Of a stretch of 5,919 nt of DNA, positions 1 to 5,919 are shown in pieces. A model generated the notes under the pieces. It made no database searches and was not told the DNA's origin. It was given only the letters and a program-made list of their open reading frames with translations. Each line of letters begins with the position of its first letter. Within the stretch, counting starts at the first letter, position 1. The DNA comes from Candidatus Cloacimonas sp. SDB (GTDB taxonomy: Bacteria > Cloacimonadota > Cloacimonadia > Cloacimonadales > TCS61): contig LKUH01000219.1 in NCBI GenBank assembly GCA_001412425.1, forward strand, positions 1-5,919, read 5' to 3'. Both the position numbers and the translations under genes were made by a program.

Positions 1-26
1 GGTGGCTAAACAGGAGTTTAGCCACC
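1..26. other. Perfect inverted repeat (hairpin) at left edge
   Basis: Positions 1-10 (GGTGGCTAAA) are exactly complementary to 17-26 (TTTAGCCACC), giving a 10-bp stem with a 6-base loop (CAGGAG). On the plus strand the stem is followed by AGCATAAAA, which is not a T-run, so it is not a good plus-strand terminator as seen. On the minus strand any T-run would lie left of base 1 and cannot be seen. It may be a second terminator behind the one at 27-69, or the terminator of a convergent gene to the left. The stem may extend beyond the window. Confidence 0.6.
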
Positions 27-69
27 AGCATAAAATAACAGGGACACTATTATAGGCGTCCCTGTTTTT
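27..69 (-). terminator. Intrinsic terminator of the operon, probably bidirectional
   Basis: Arms at 37-45 (AACAGGGAC) and 58-66 (GTCCCTGTT) form a perfect 9-bp stem around a 12-base loop. Read on the minus strand, the stem follows the lipoprotein stop codon by about 17 bases and runs into TTATTTTATG, a T-rich tail. Read on the plus strand, the stem is followed directly by a run of T up to position 69, an even better tail. The hairpin could therefore stop transcription from both sides, serving this operon and a possible convergent gene left of the window. Confidence 0.75.
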
Positions 70-82
70 GGGTTTATTTAGT

Positions 83-736
83 TTATAAATATAAAGCCAG
101 CCTGTACTGTTCGTCTGTTTCTATTTCACCTGCTGGAATCTCAAAAATCTGATAGTCATCAAGTATAATTTGAAATTCATAAAAAATTGGATAATCTTCG
201 GTTGAAGCTTCAAGCCTGGCCCAGACGGAGTCTGCCGGAGCAACATACCACAACGAATCTGCCGAAGAACCCGTATTGGTCGTTAAGGGAATAAAATTCC
301 CGCCGTTCTTCTTCACATTTATATAAATAATATCGATCTCAGTCATATTGATCACCTTCACGCCGGCATGAGTTGGATCGCAAAATATTCTGGTTGTTTC
401 GTTTGACGAAACCAGTATTTCAGTTTCAGTATAAAAGATTCCGGTGGGGTTACCGCTAAGATCAGCTTCCTGAAGCATGAAAGTTTCCCCTTCCAGCCGA
501 ATTTTTACTTTCTCGTCTCCCCCGTTCCAGAAAAGGAATTCTTTTCCTGTTTCCACGGAAACCGTCTTTTTAACCGGATTTTCCAGGAGGTCTTCCGACC
601 CGGCAATGATATAGTCATTTCCTTTTACATGCAGATACACTGGATATTGAGTTCTATTGAAAATCTTAATATCACCTTCTGATGTGCAACCTGCCAGTAT
701 TATCAGTAGAATTCCAAAGATCAGAAATTTTTTCAT
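83..736 (-). CDS. Uncharacterised lipoprotein with two diverged repeat domains
   Basis: I do not recognise the family. The 217-residue product starts with MKKF, a hydrophobic stretch (about residues 4-15) and a lipobox LAGC with the modified Cys at 17, so it is very likely a lipid-anchored exported protein. Thr at +2, rather than Asp, would favour the outer membrane under the E. coli sorting rule. The mature part is rich in alternating hydrophobic and polar residues, suggesting beta strands. It seems to hold two related domains. Residues 23-118 begin IKIFNRTQYPVYLHVKG, and residues 126-201 begin VKVINMTEIDIIYINVKKN. Both continue with an aromatic strand, a V..RLE..T motif (77-85 and 171-179) and an IFY strand (100-102 and 184-186). 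The only other Cys is C119, between the domains. The start follows an AAGGGG ribosome binding site. The gene lies 18 bases after enolase and is last before the terminator. Confidence 0.85.
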   Translation of the reverse strand: MKKFLIFGILLIILAGCTSEGDIKIFNRTQYPVYLHVKGNDYIIAGSEDLLENPVKKTVSVETGKEFLFWNGGDEKVKIRLEGETFMLQEADLSGNPTGIFYTETEILVSSNETTRIFCDPTHAGVKVINMTEIDIIYINVKKNGGNFIPLTTNTGSSADSLWYVAPADSVWARLEASTEDYPIFYEFQIILDDYQIFEIPAGEIETDEQYRLALYL

Positions 737-741
737 CTGTG

Positions 742-747
742 CCCCTT
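742..747 (-). promoter_or_regulatory. Ribosome binding site of the lipoprotein gene
   Basis: The minus strand reads AAGGGG, five bases before the ATG at 736-734. It lies in the 18-base gap after the enolase stop codon and supports the chosen start, which gives a clean lipoprotein signal peptide. Confidence 0.6.
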
Positions 748-754
748 GTTTTAT

Positions 755-2038
755 TTATCTGAGATTATAGAATATTTCTTTACCTAAAAATCTGGAGGCT
801 TCTCCCAGTTCTTCTTCAATTCTAAGCAGTTGATTATATTTTGCAATTCGTTCACTTCTGCAGAGGGAACCTGTTTTTATTTGCCCGGCGTTAACAGCAA
901 CAGCCAGGTCGGCAATAAAGGTATCACAGGTTTCTCCGCTGCGATGTGAAATTACTGTAGTAAAGGAGGAAGTTTTAGCCATTTCTATCGTATCGAGAGT
1001 TTCTGATACAGAACCTATCTGATTGAGTTTTATTAAAATGGAATTAGCCGATTTTTCCTTAATTCCTCTTTTTAATCGTTCGCTGTTAGTCACAAAAATA
1101 TCATCTCCCACGATCTGAATCTTCCTGCCCAATTTTTCCGTCATAAGCTTCCAGCCGGACCAGTCATCTTCGGCGAGACCATCTTCAATTGATATTATGG
1201 GATATTTATTTACCATTTCGATGTAATAGTTTACCATTTCTTCCGAAGTTAACTGAGCATTTTCTGCTTTAAGCATATATTTACCTTTTTCAAAGAACTC
1301 TGAAGAAGCCGGATCCAAAGCGATAAAGACATCTTCGCCCGGTTTATAGCCAGCCAAATCAATTGCTTTTACAATTACCTGTAAAGCTTCTTCATTAGAT
1401 TTGAGGTTAGGTGCAAAACCACCCTCATCTCCAACGGAAGTACTGAAGTTGTTTTTCTGAAGATAACTTTTCAAAGCATGGAATACTTCCGCATTTATCT
1501 GCAGAGCCTGTCGAAAGGATTTTGCTCCTAAGGGAAAGATCATAAACTCCTGCAGATCTACGTTGTTATCGGCATGTTTTCCGCCGTTCAGAATGTTAGC
1601 CATGGGTACCGGCAGCAGTCTGGCATTGGAACCACCGATATATCTGTAGAGCGGCAATCCTTCTTCTTCTGCAGCAGCTCTGGCGCAAGCCATAGAGACT
1701 CCAAGAATTGCATTTGCTCCCAGTTTATCCTTATTCTGGGTGCCATCAAGTTCAATCATTATCTTATCGATCAGGGCTTGATCCAGAGCTTCGTATCCCA
1801 CCAATTCTGGAGCAATTAGCTCATTAACATTTGATACTGCCTTAAGAACGCCTTTGCCGAGATATCTTTCTTTATCACCATCTCTTAATTCTACTGCTTC
1901 ATATTCACCTGTAGAAGCACCACTCGGCACTGCAGCTCTGCCAATTATTCCTGTTTCCAGTTGAACATCTACTTCTACAGTCGGATTACCCCGTGAATCA
2001 AGGATCTCTCTTCCGTAAATTCCAATAATTTCTGACAT
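755..2038 (-). CDS. eno: Enolase (phosphopyruvate hydratase)
   Basis: Enolase converts 2-phosphoglycerate to phosphoenolpyruvate with Mg2+ in the cytoplasm, in glycolysis and gluconeogenesis. The 427-residue protein aligns along its length with bacterial enolases. The N-terminal domain has GREILDSRGNPTVE (9-22) and the mobile active-site loop ASTG (41-44). The barrel domain has E164 in LQEF and E205 in VGDEGG as catalytic-side acids. The Mg2+ ligands are D242 (ALDPASSEF), E285 (SIEDGL) and D312 (VGDD). The general base is K337 (ILIKLNQIG). SHRSGE (364-369) and K388 (QIKTGS) close the site. All key residues are present, so it should be active. The ATG start has the usual MSEI beginning and an AAGGAG site. 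It lies 29 bases after the SPFH gene and 18 bases before the lipoprotein gene, with no visible promoter or hairpin of its own. Confidence 0.98.
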   Translation of the reverse strand: MSEIIGIYGREILDSRGNPTVEVDVQLETGIIGRAAVPSGASTGEYEAVELRDGDKERYLGKGVLKAVSNVNELIAPELVGYEALDQALIDKIMIELDGTQNKDKLGANAILGVSMACARAAAEEEGLPLYRYIGGSNARLLPVPMANILNGGKHADNNVDLQEFMIFPLGAKSFRQALQINAEVFHALKSYLQKNNFSTSVGDEGGFAPNLKSNEEALQVIVKAIDLAGYKPGEDVFIALDPASSEFFEKGKYMLKAENAQLTSEEMVNYYIEMVNKYPIISIEDGLAEDDWSGWKLMTEKLGRKIQIVGDDIFVTNSERLKRGIKEKSANSILIKLNQIGSVSETLDTIEMAKTSSFTTVISHRSGETCDTFIADLAVAVNAGQIKTGSLCRSERIAKYNQLLRIEEELGEASRFLGKEIFYNLR

Positions 2039-2043
2039 ACTAT

Positions 2044-2049
2044 CTCCTT
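2044..2049 (-). promoter_or_regulatory. Ribosome binding site of eno
   Basis: The minus strand reads AAGGAG, five bases before the enolase ATG at 2038-2036. This near-consensus site fits a highly translated glycolytic gene and confirms the start. Confidence 0.7.
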
Positions 2050-2067
2050 TTTATTGTGTTAAAATCA

Positions 2068-3003
2068 TTAACCTTTCAAAATCTTTTCGATTGCTTTTAC
2101 CGAGCCCAGTAGAGAAGAAGCTTCATATGGTATAACAACTGTCTTATCGTTATTTTGAACTATCTCATTGAAAGCCTGGATATATTTCACAGCCAGAAGA
2201 TACTGAGCCGGATCTGTTCCGGTAACCTCAACTGCACTGGATACCGCCTTAATAGCCTTAGCTTCGGCTTCAGCAACTTTAATTTTAGCTTTTGCCTCAC
2301 CGTCTGCCCGGGTAATTTTAGCTTCTCTATCACCTTCGGCTACCAGGATCTGGGATCTCTTTTCACCTTCGGCTTCCAGGATCTTAGCTCTTCTATCTCT
2401 TTCTGCCCGCATCTGTTTTTCCATCGCTATCTTAATTTCCTGAGGAGGGTTGATATCCTGCAGTTCCACTCGGTTTACTTTAACACCCCATTTATCTGTT
2501 GCTTCGTCCAGAATATCTCTCAATTTAGCATTAATGGTATCACGGGAAGTAAGGGTTTTATCAAGTTCAAGTTCACCAATAACATTACGGAGAGTAGTCT
2601 GAGTAAGCTTTTCAATGGCATGCGGCAGGTTTGTAATTTCATAAACTGCTTTTATCGGATCTGTTACCTGAAAATACAGCAGAGCATCTATTTCAATTGA
2701 AACATTATCGCTGGTTATCACATTCTGACGCGGAAAATCGTATACTGTTTCTCTAAGATCTATCCGGTTTTCGGTTTTAATTTGAATAAATTTGTTACCC
2801 TGATAATCTGTTTTAACAAATCTCCAGTTGATCGATCTGGGTTTATCTACAATCGGCCAGATTATGTGCAGTCCGCTTTCCAAGGTTCTATTGTATTTTC
2901 CCAGTCTTTCTATTATGATCACCTCAGCCTGTTTAACAACTACCAATCCTTTGGAAATAAGGATCAGAACAAAAAGCGCAATTATTATAACCAGTATAGT
3001 CAT
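2068..3003 (-). CDS. qmcA: SPFH/Band 7 membrane protein, QmcA/paraslipin type
   Basis: This 311-residue protein belongs to the stomatin/prohibitin/flotillin superfamily. Its members form large ring-like or cage-like assemblies on membranes and are linked to membrane microdomains and protease control; the exact role of the QmcA branch is not settled. One N-terminal membrane segment (about 3-22) is followed by the SPFH domain (about 22-195), with typical stretches VIIIERLGKYNRTLESGLH, VSIEIDALLYFQV and WGVKVNRVELQDINPP. A Glu/Lys/Ala-rich helix follows, containing four 11-residue repeats (208-251). The end, YEASSLLGSVKAIEKIL, resembles the conserved tail of E. coli QmcA. Compared with E. coli QmcA from memory, there is an extra stretch of about 20 residues around 60-86. 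The gene overlaps the stop codon of the upstream NfeD gene by one base, a pairing typical of this family, so the two proteins probably work together at the inner membrane. Confidence 0.92.
   Translation of the reverse strand: MTILVIIIALFVLILISKGLVVVKQAEVIIIERLGKYNRTLESGLHIIWPIVDKPRSINWRFVKTDYQGNKFIQIKTENRIDLRETVYDFPRQNVITSDNVSIEIDALLYFQVTDPIKAVYEITNLPHAIEKLTQTTLRNVIGELELDKTLTSRDTINAKLRDILDEATDKWGVKVNRVELQDINPPQEIKIAMEKQMRAERDRRAKILEAEGEKRSQILVAEGDREAKITRADGEAKAKIKVAEAEAKAIKAVSSAVEVTGTDPAQYLLAVKYIQAFNEIVQNNDKTVVIPYEASSLLGSVKAIEKILKG
2251..2382 (-). repeat. Four tandem 33-bp units coding for 11-residue helix repeats
   Basis: Residues 208-251 of the SPFH protein split into four units of exactly 11 residues: ILEAEGEKRSQ, ILVAEGDREAK, ITRADGEAKAK and IKVAEAEAKAI. 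Each has the pattern I-x-x-A-(E/D)-(G/A)-(E/D). At DNA level, 2330-2351 and 2363-2384 are 22-base near copies (one difference) exactly 33 bases apart. Eleven-residue periodicity suits a long, slightly right-handed coiled coil, as expected in SPFH assemblies. Confidence 0.8.
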
Positions 3004-3443
3004 TACTCCTCCTCCATAACTTCTGACACAATAAGTTTATTGCCCTCAACTTCCAGGATTTTTACCTTTGTGTCCTTCACAATTTTTTGGTTATTGGAAT
3101 CTTTTGCTGACCATTCTTCACCTTCAACTTTAACATATCCTCTACCGTCTTTGGGGATTTCCTTAACTACTCTTCCCATTTTTCCTTTCAGGGCGTAAAT
3201 ATTAGTTTCTTTAGAAGTTTTCGACATAATTTTCTTACTCAATTTCCGGGTAAATAAAAATACGATAAAAGTTACTAAAGCAAAAATCAGGATCTGCCAG
3301 ACAGTTCCTGAAAAGATCAGCGACGCCAGTCCTGTTAAAACAGCACCCAGTCCGATGCTCATAAAATAAAACCCAGGTGTGAAAATTTCAATTATCATGC
3401 AAAGGATGCCGATACCCAGCCATATCATCCAAGCTTCCAACAT
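3003..3443 (-). CDS. nfeD: Short NfeD-family membrane protein
   Basis: This 146-residue protein is a short-form NfeD: a membrane part plus a soluble OB-fold domain, without the N-terminal ClpP-like protease domain of long NfeD proteins. Hydrophobic segments lie at about 4-22, 26-44 and 48-65. A basic patch (RKLSKK, 66-71) then marks the cytoplasmic side. The C-terminal domain (about 84-142) has the family pattern: GKMGRVV, then GYVKVEGEEWSAK with the Trp-x-Ala signature, then TKVKILEVEGNKLIV. NfeD proteins are usually encoded beside an SPFH protein and are thought to bind or stabilise its assembly. Here its stop codon shares a base with the start of the QmcA-like gene. The start has a strong AAGGAGG site. 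It lies 22 bases after recN. It is equivalent in context to E. coli ybbK, next to qmcA. Confidence 0.9.
   Translation of the reverse strand: MLEAWMIWLGIGILCMIIEIFTPGFYFMSIGLGAVLTGLASLIFSGTVWQILIFALVTFIVFLFTRKLSKKIMSKTSKETNIYALKGKMGRVVKEIPKDGRGYVKVEGEEWSAKDSNNQKIVKDTKVKILEVEGNKLIVSEVMEEE
3006..3015 (-). promoter_or_regulatory. Ribosome binding site of qmcA inside the end of nfeD
   Basis: The minus strand reads GGAGGAGGAG just before TAATG. These bases also encode the three final Glu residues of NfeD, so one sequence is both the C-terminus and the ribosome binding site of the next gene. With the one-base stop/start overlap, this suggests translational coupling and a fixed protein ratio. Confidence 0.75.
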
Positions 3444-3446
3444 TAA

Positions 3447-3454
3447 CCCTCCTT
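3447..3454 (-). promoter_or_regulatory. Ribosome binding site of nfeD
   Basis: The minus strand reads AAGGAGGG, ending three bases before the ATG at 3443-3441. It is the strongest ribosome binding site in the window and occupies most of the 22-base gap after recN, so nfeD translation can start independently of recN. Confidence 0.7.
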
Positions 3455-3465
3455 ATGATTTAAGT

Positions 3466-5163
3466 TCATTGAATTTTTTCTCTTTCTGTTAGAATTTCTT
3501 CTGCATATTTTAGTGCAAGTTCACTATCTGAACCAGCCAGCATTCTGGCAATTTCTTCTTTACGTTCATCCTGTTCCATACTGGTGATGATTATCTCTGC
3601 CCTGCCGGTATTTTCTGTTTTGACAATTCTGTAATGTTTACTGGCAAAAATAGCTATCTGGGCAAGATGTGTGACACACAGGATCTGGTGATAAGTGGCA
3701 ATATCGTTAATGAATTCTCCCAGAAGGTTTGCAGTTTTTCCTCCTATGCCAGCATCTATTTCATCAAATATTATCGTTTTATTTTCCAGTCTATTCGTCA
3801 AAATTTTTTTAACAGTTAATAAGAATCTGGATAATTCCCCGCCGGAAGCAGCATGTTTCAGGGGCTGCATTTTGATGCCTTTGTTAGCAGAAAATAATAT
3901 TTCGATCTCATCCTGTCCGGTCGAATTCAGTCCGGAAAAAATTTCAGATCCACTTTCAGCTGCTTTGGTAAAATCTATTTTAACATCTGCCTGGAGTATT
4001 GCCAGATCTTTAATATATTTTTTAATTTCAGTTTCCAATTTTCGGGAAGCAGCCTGTCTTTTTTCGGTCAGCTGACCTGCTATTTCCAATAGTTTATTTC
4101 TGTTTTGGGATAATTCTATTTTCAAATTAACCAGTTTTTCTTTACCGGAGGAGAAATTTTCGATGGCATTTTTCATCTTTTCGGCATATGAAAGTAAACC
4201 GGGTATATCCAATTTATATTTTTGTTTAGCAGAATTAATTTCGTTCAATCTCTCTTCCAGAATTGTTTGCCTGGCTTCGTCAACGGAAATGAAATTCAGG
4301 AGATCCTGAATTTCTCCCACAGCTTCATCAAGATTTACCAGTGAGCTTTCCAGATTGTTCACAGCAATTTTAATATGATCATTGTCAGACTCAAAATTTT
4401 TAAATCTAGCCAGAAAACCGTTGATAATATCATAAACTGAATTTTCATTTTCATAAATTACCTGTTCTAAAAGAAGCGAATTTTCGATGATTTTTTGCGA
4501 ATTCCGCAGTAAATTCAATTCAGCCTGCAACTGTTCATCTTCACCCGGAAGCAGTTTCAAGTTATTAATTTCATTCAATTGGAATTCATATAATTTTATT
4601 CTATCCTGTTCATTTTGCTCTTTTGCTTCCAGTTCTTTCAGCAGATTCAGTTTTAACAATGTATCAGAATAGAGTTCATTAAATTCTTTTCTAAGCTCCA
4701 TTAAGCCTGCGTAGGCGTCAATAACTTCCAGCTGGTAATTGTTATCAAATAATTTCTGTTGATCTCTCTGGCTGTGAAAATCAAGCAATACTTCCCGAAA
4801 TTCTTTAATTATCTGGTTGGAAATTCTTCTGCCGTTCAAAAAGAATTTTCCGCGCAGGGTTGTACTGATTTCTTTTCGAAAGAATAATTCATCCTCATCA
4901 ATCTCATAATCATATTTTTTAAGTAACTCGATCAGTAGTGCGTTTTTTTTATCAAGCTTTACGGTTACTTCTATAACAGCCGGTTCTTTATCATTAAAAA
5001 GAGAACCCGGTTTTATTTTTCCGCCAAATACATTATCAATGGCTCCTACAATAACGGATTTTCCTGCTCCCGTCTCGCCTGTCAGTACAATCAGTCCATT
5101 TTCCAATTCAATATCAAGTTGTTTAACAATTACGAAATTATTGATTCTAACTGATCTGATCAT
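3466..5163 (-). CDS. recN: DNA repair protein RecN (SMC-like ATPase)
   Basis: RecN is a cytoplasmic SMC-like ATPase that gathers DNA ends and promotes recombination at double-strand breaks together with RecA. The 565-residue length is normal for the family. The N-terminal head half has the typical beginning (IRSVRINNFVIVKQL) and Walker A GETGAGKS (29-36). A long charged coiled-coil region spans about 155-385, with a central break. The C-terminal head half has the ABC signature ASGGELSR (439-446), Walker B IIFDEID (464-470) with E468 as the likely catalytic Glu, the D-loop AGIGG (471-475) and the switch His H499 in CVTHLAQIA. The stretch after the first half, DFHSQRDQQKLF (128-139), differs from the more common HGQHEHQ form. 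The start overlaps the nadK stop codon as ATGA and has only a weak ribosome binding site, so translation is probably coupled to nadK. I see no SOS box, as expected for an internal operon gene. Confidence 0.97.
   Translation of the reverse strand: MIRSVRINNFVIVKQLDIELENGLIVLTGETGAGKSVIVGAIDNVFGGKIKPGSLFNDKEPAVIEVTVKLDKKNALLIELLKKYDYEIDEDELFFRKEISTTLRGKFFLNGRRISNQIIKEFREVLLDFHSQRDQQKLFDNNYQLEVIDAYAGLMELRKEFNELYSDTLLKLNLLKELEAKEQNEQDRIKLYEFQLNEINNLKLLPGEDEQLQAELNLLRNSQKIIENSLLLEQVIYENENSVYDIINGFLARFKNFESDNDHIKIAVNNLESSLVNLDEAVGEIQDLLNFISVDEARQTILEERLNEINSAKQKYKLDIPGLLSYAEKMKNAIENFSSGKEKLVNLKIELSQNRNKLLEIAGQLTEKRQAASRKLETEIKKYIKDLAILQADVKIDFTKAAESGSEIFSGLNSTGQDEIEILFSANKGIKMQPLKHAASGGELSRFLLTVKKILTNRLENKTIIFDEIDAGIGGKTANLLGEFINDIATYHQILCVTHLAQIAIFASKHYRIVKTENTGRAEIIITSMEQDERKEEIARMLAGSDSELALKYAEEILTEREKIQ
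5160..5163 (-). other. ATGA stop/start overlap of nadK and recN
   Basis: The minus strand reads ATGA: ATG (5163-5161) starts recN and TGA (5162-5160) ends nadK. The bases before it (ATGGGTAGAAC) hold only a poor ribosome binding site, so ribosomes ending nadK most likely re-start on recN. Confidence 0.8.
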
Positions 5164-5919
5164 GTTCTACCCATATGAAGTTTTTTTCTGAGTATCTGAT
5201 AAAAAGTTTTATTGGTTAATTTAATGAAATCAATTTTACTTGAGGCTGCGTTAACTATTACTTCATCTCCTTCCTGCAAAATATGAACATTTTTACCATC
5301 CAGCTGCAATAAGCATTCTTCACTTGTATTTCTCAAGCGGAACTGGATTATATCGGAAGCGTTAAACACTATTGGTCTTAAAGAGAGAATATGGGGATTA
5401 AGGGGATTTACAACAATAGCGTTCATTAAGGGAGATATAATTGGTCCTCCGGCTGAAAGGGAATAAGCTGTTGATCCTGTAGGGGTGGCTGCAATAATTC
5501 CGTCACATCTGGTATCCATTACAAATCTTCTATTGCTGAACACTCTGATATCTATCAATTTGGGAAGTTCGCCTTTATTGATTACTGCATCATTCAGGGC
5601 TAAAGCTGAATAGATGATTTTTCCCTTTCTTTTCAGCGCTACTTTCAACAATAATCGGGCTTGTAATTCATATCTGTTATTTTTAAGGTCTTCAATAGAT
5701 TTTTCCAGTTCCTGAAGACTGCTTTCAGCTAAAAAACCTAATTTTCCTAAATTTATTCCCAGCAGGGGAGATTTATATTTTAGAGATAATTCTACAGCGT
5801 GCAATAATGTTCCGTCCCCACCAAAAATCAATATGCATTCCAGTTTTATCCGGTTATATTTTTTTATATCTTTAATGAATTCTGGATAGGAAATATCATT
5901 GCCTTGGAGATTAAAAAAA
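5160..5919 (-). CDS. nadK: NAD kinase, N-terminus cut by the window edge
   Basis: NAD kinase phosphorylates NAD to NADP using ATP (or polyphosphate in some species) in the cytoplasm and is the only known route to NADP. The visible part is 252 codons and stays open to the right edge, so the true start is outside; family length of about 290 suggests some 30-45 residues are missing. Signature motifs are present: the GGDGT phosphate-binding motif (about 5808-5822), PLLGINLGKLGFLAES, the ALNDAV substrate contact, DGIIAATPTGSTAYSLSAGG (about 5445-5504) and NPHILSLRPIVF. The ND in ALNDAV stands where E. coli has NE, a conservative change. A TTG codon at 5829-5831, just before IFGGDGT, should not be taken as the start: the coding frame continues through at least 29 plausible residues upstream, including KYNRIKLECI, which fits the strand before the GGDGT loop. 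The gene precedes recN as in E. coli. Confidence 0.95.
   Translation of the reverse strand, partial: FFNLQGNDISYPEFIKDIKKYNRIKLECILIFGGDGTLLHAVELSLKYKSPLLGINLGKLGFLAESSLQELEKSIEDLKNNRYELQARLLLKVALKRKGKIIYSALALNDAVINKGELPKLIDIRVFSNRRFVMDTRCDGIIAATPTGSTAYSLSAGGPIISPLMNAIVVNPLNPHILSLRPIVFNASDIIQFRLRNTSEECLLQLDGKNVHILQEGDEVIVNAASSKIDFIKLTNKTFYQILRKKLHMGRT

Noticed and set aside
1574..1819. Open frame of 81 codons on the plus strand
   Set aside because: It is antisense to highly conserved enolase sequence and has no recognisable product.
755..2038. Cysteines C371 and C393 near the enolase active site as a possible redox switch
   Set aside because: The Cys in SLCRSER is common in other enolases, and I cannot judge the distance between the two residues from sequence; no support beyond coincidence.
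2039..2067. Possible promoter or attenuator before eno
   Set aside because: The gap of 29 bases holds a ribosome binding site but no stem and no convincing -35/-10 pair.
2155..2700. Open frame of 181 codons on the plus strand
   Set aside because: It lies wholly opposite the SPFH gene, is rich in Phe, Ser, Cys and Asn as expected from the antisense of Glu/Lys-rich coding, and shows no domain or ribosome binding site.
2782..3198. Open frame of 138 codons on the plus strand
   Set aside because: It runs opposite the qmcA/nfeD junction, whose genes are both well supported; its composition (Ser, Tyr, Phe) is that of a shadow frame.
3695..4075. Open frame of 126 codons on the plus strand
   Set aside because: It is antisense to the C-terminal head of RecN, whose conserved ATPase motifs fix the real frame.
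5829..5831. TTG as the start codon of NAD kinase
   Set aside because: It would cut off the strand directly before GGDGT; the frame stays open with sensible protein sequence to the window edge, so the gene is simply truncated by the window.
1..5919. CRISPR array, tRNA or rRNA gene, insertion sequence, toxin-antitoxin or defence genes
   Set aside because: No spaced repeats, cloverleaf, transposase or matching proteins were seen; almost every base belongs to one of six minus-strand genes.

Overview
The window is one compact run of six genes, all on the minus strand, so transcription goes from high to low coordinates. In transcription order they are: NAD kinase (nadK, cut by the right edge of the window), the SMC-like DNA repair ATPase recN, a short NfeD-family membrane protein, a QmcA-type SPFH (stomatin/prohibitin) membrane protein, enolase (eno), and a small uncharacterised lipoprotein. 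A terminator hairpin closes the run about 17 bases after the last stop codon. No gap between genes exceeds 29 bases. Two junctions overlap: nadK/recN by four bases (ATGA) and nfeD/qmcA by one base (TAATG). This looks like a single operon or a set of translationally coupled genes. I see no convincing promoter inside it; the promoter is probably right of the window.

The organism is a bacterium with AT-rich DNA. A lipobox signal peptide with Thr after the Cys, and strong AAGGAG-type ribosome binding sites, are compatible with a diderm. The protein style (Ile/Lys/Asn/Glu-rich) makes me think of the FCB side of the tree, for example Cloacimonadota, but this is an impression and not a demonstration.

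Functionally the cluster mixes housekeeping jobs. nadK makes NADP from NAD. recN acts in double-strand break repair. The adjacent nadK-recN order is also known from Escherichia coli. The NfeD and SPFH proteins form a classic two-gene membrane module, thought to build oligomeric membrane platforms. Enolase performs the penultimate step of glycolysis. The lipoprotein at the end is the only gene without a recognised family; it appears to consist of two diverged copies of one beta-rich domain.

Nothing here is clearly a mobile element, CRISPR array, RNA gene, defence island or new system. The most unusual items are the two-domain lipoprotein after enolase, an extra segment of about 20 residues in the SPFH domain, an exact hendecad repeat in the SPFH protein, and the tandem hairpins at the left edge. 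No stretch longer than about 80 bases lacks a gene.
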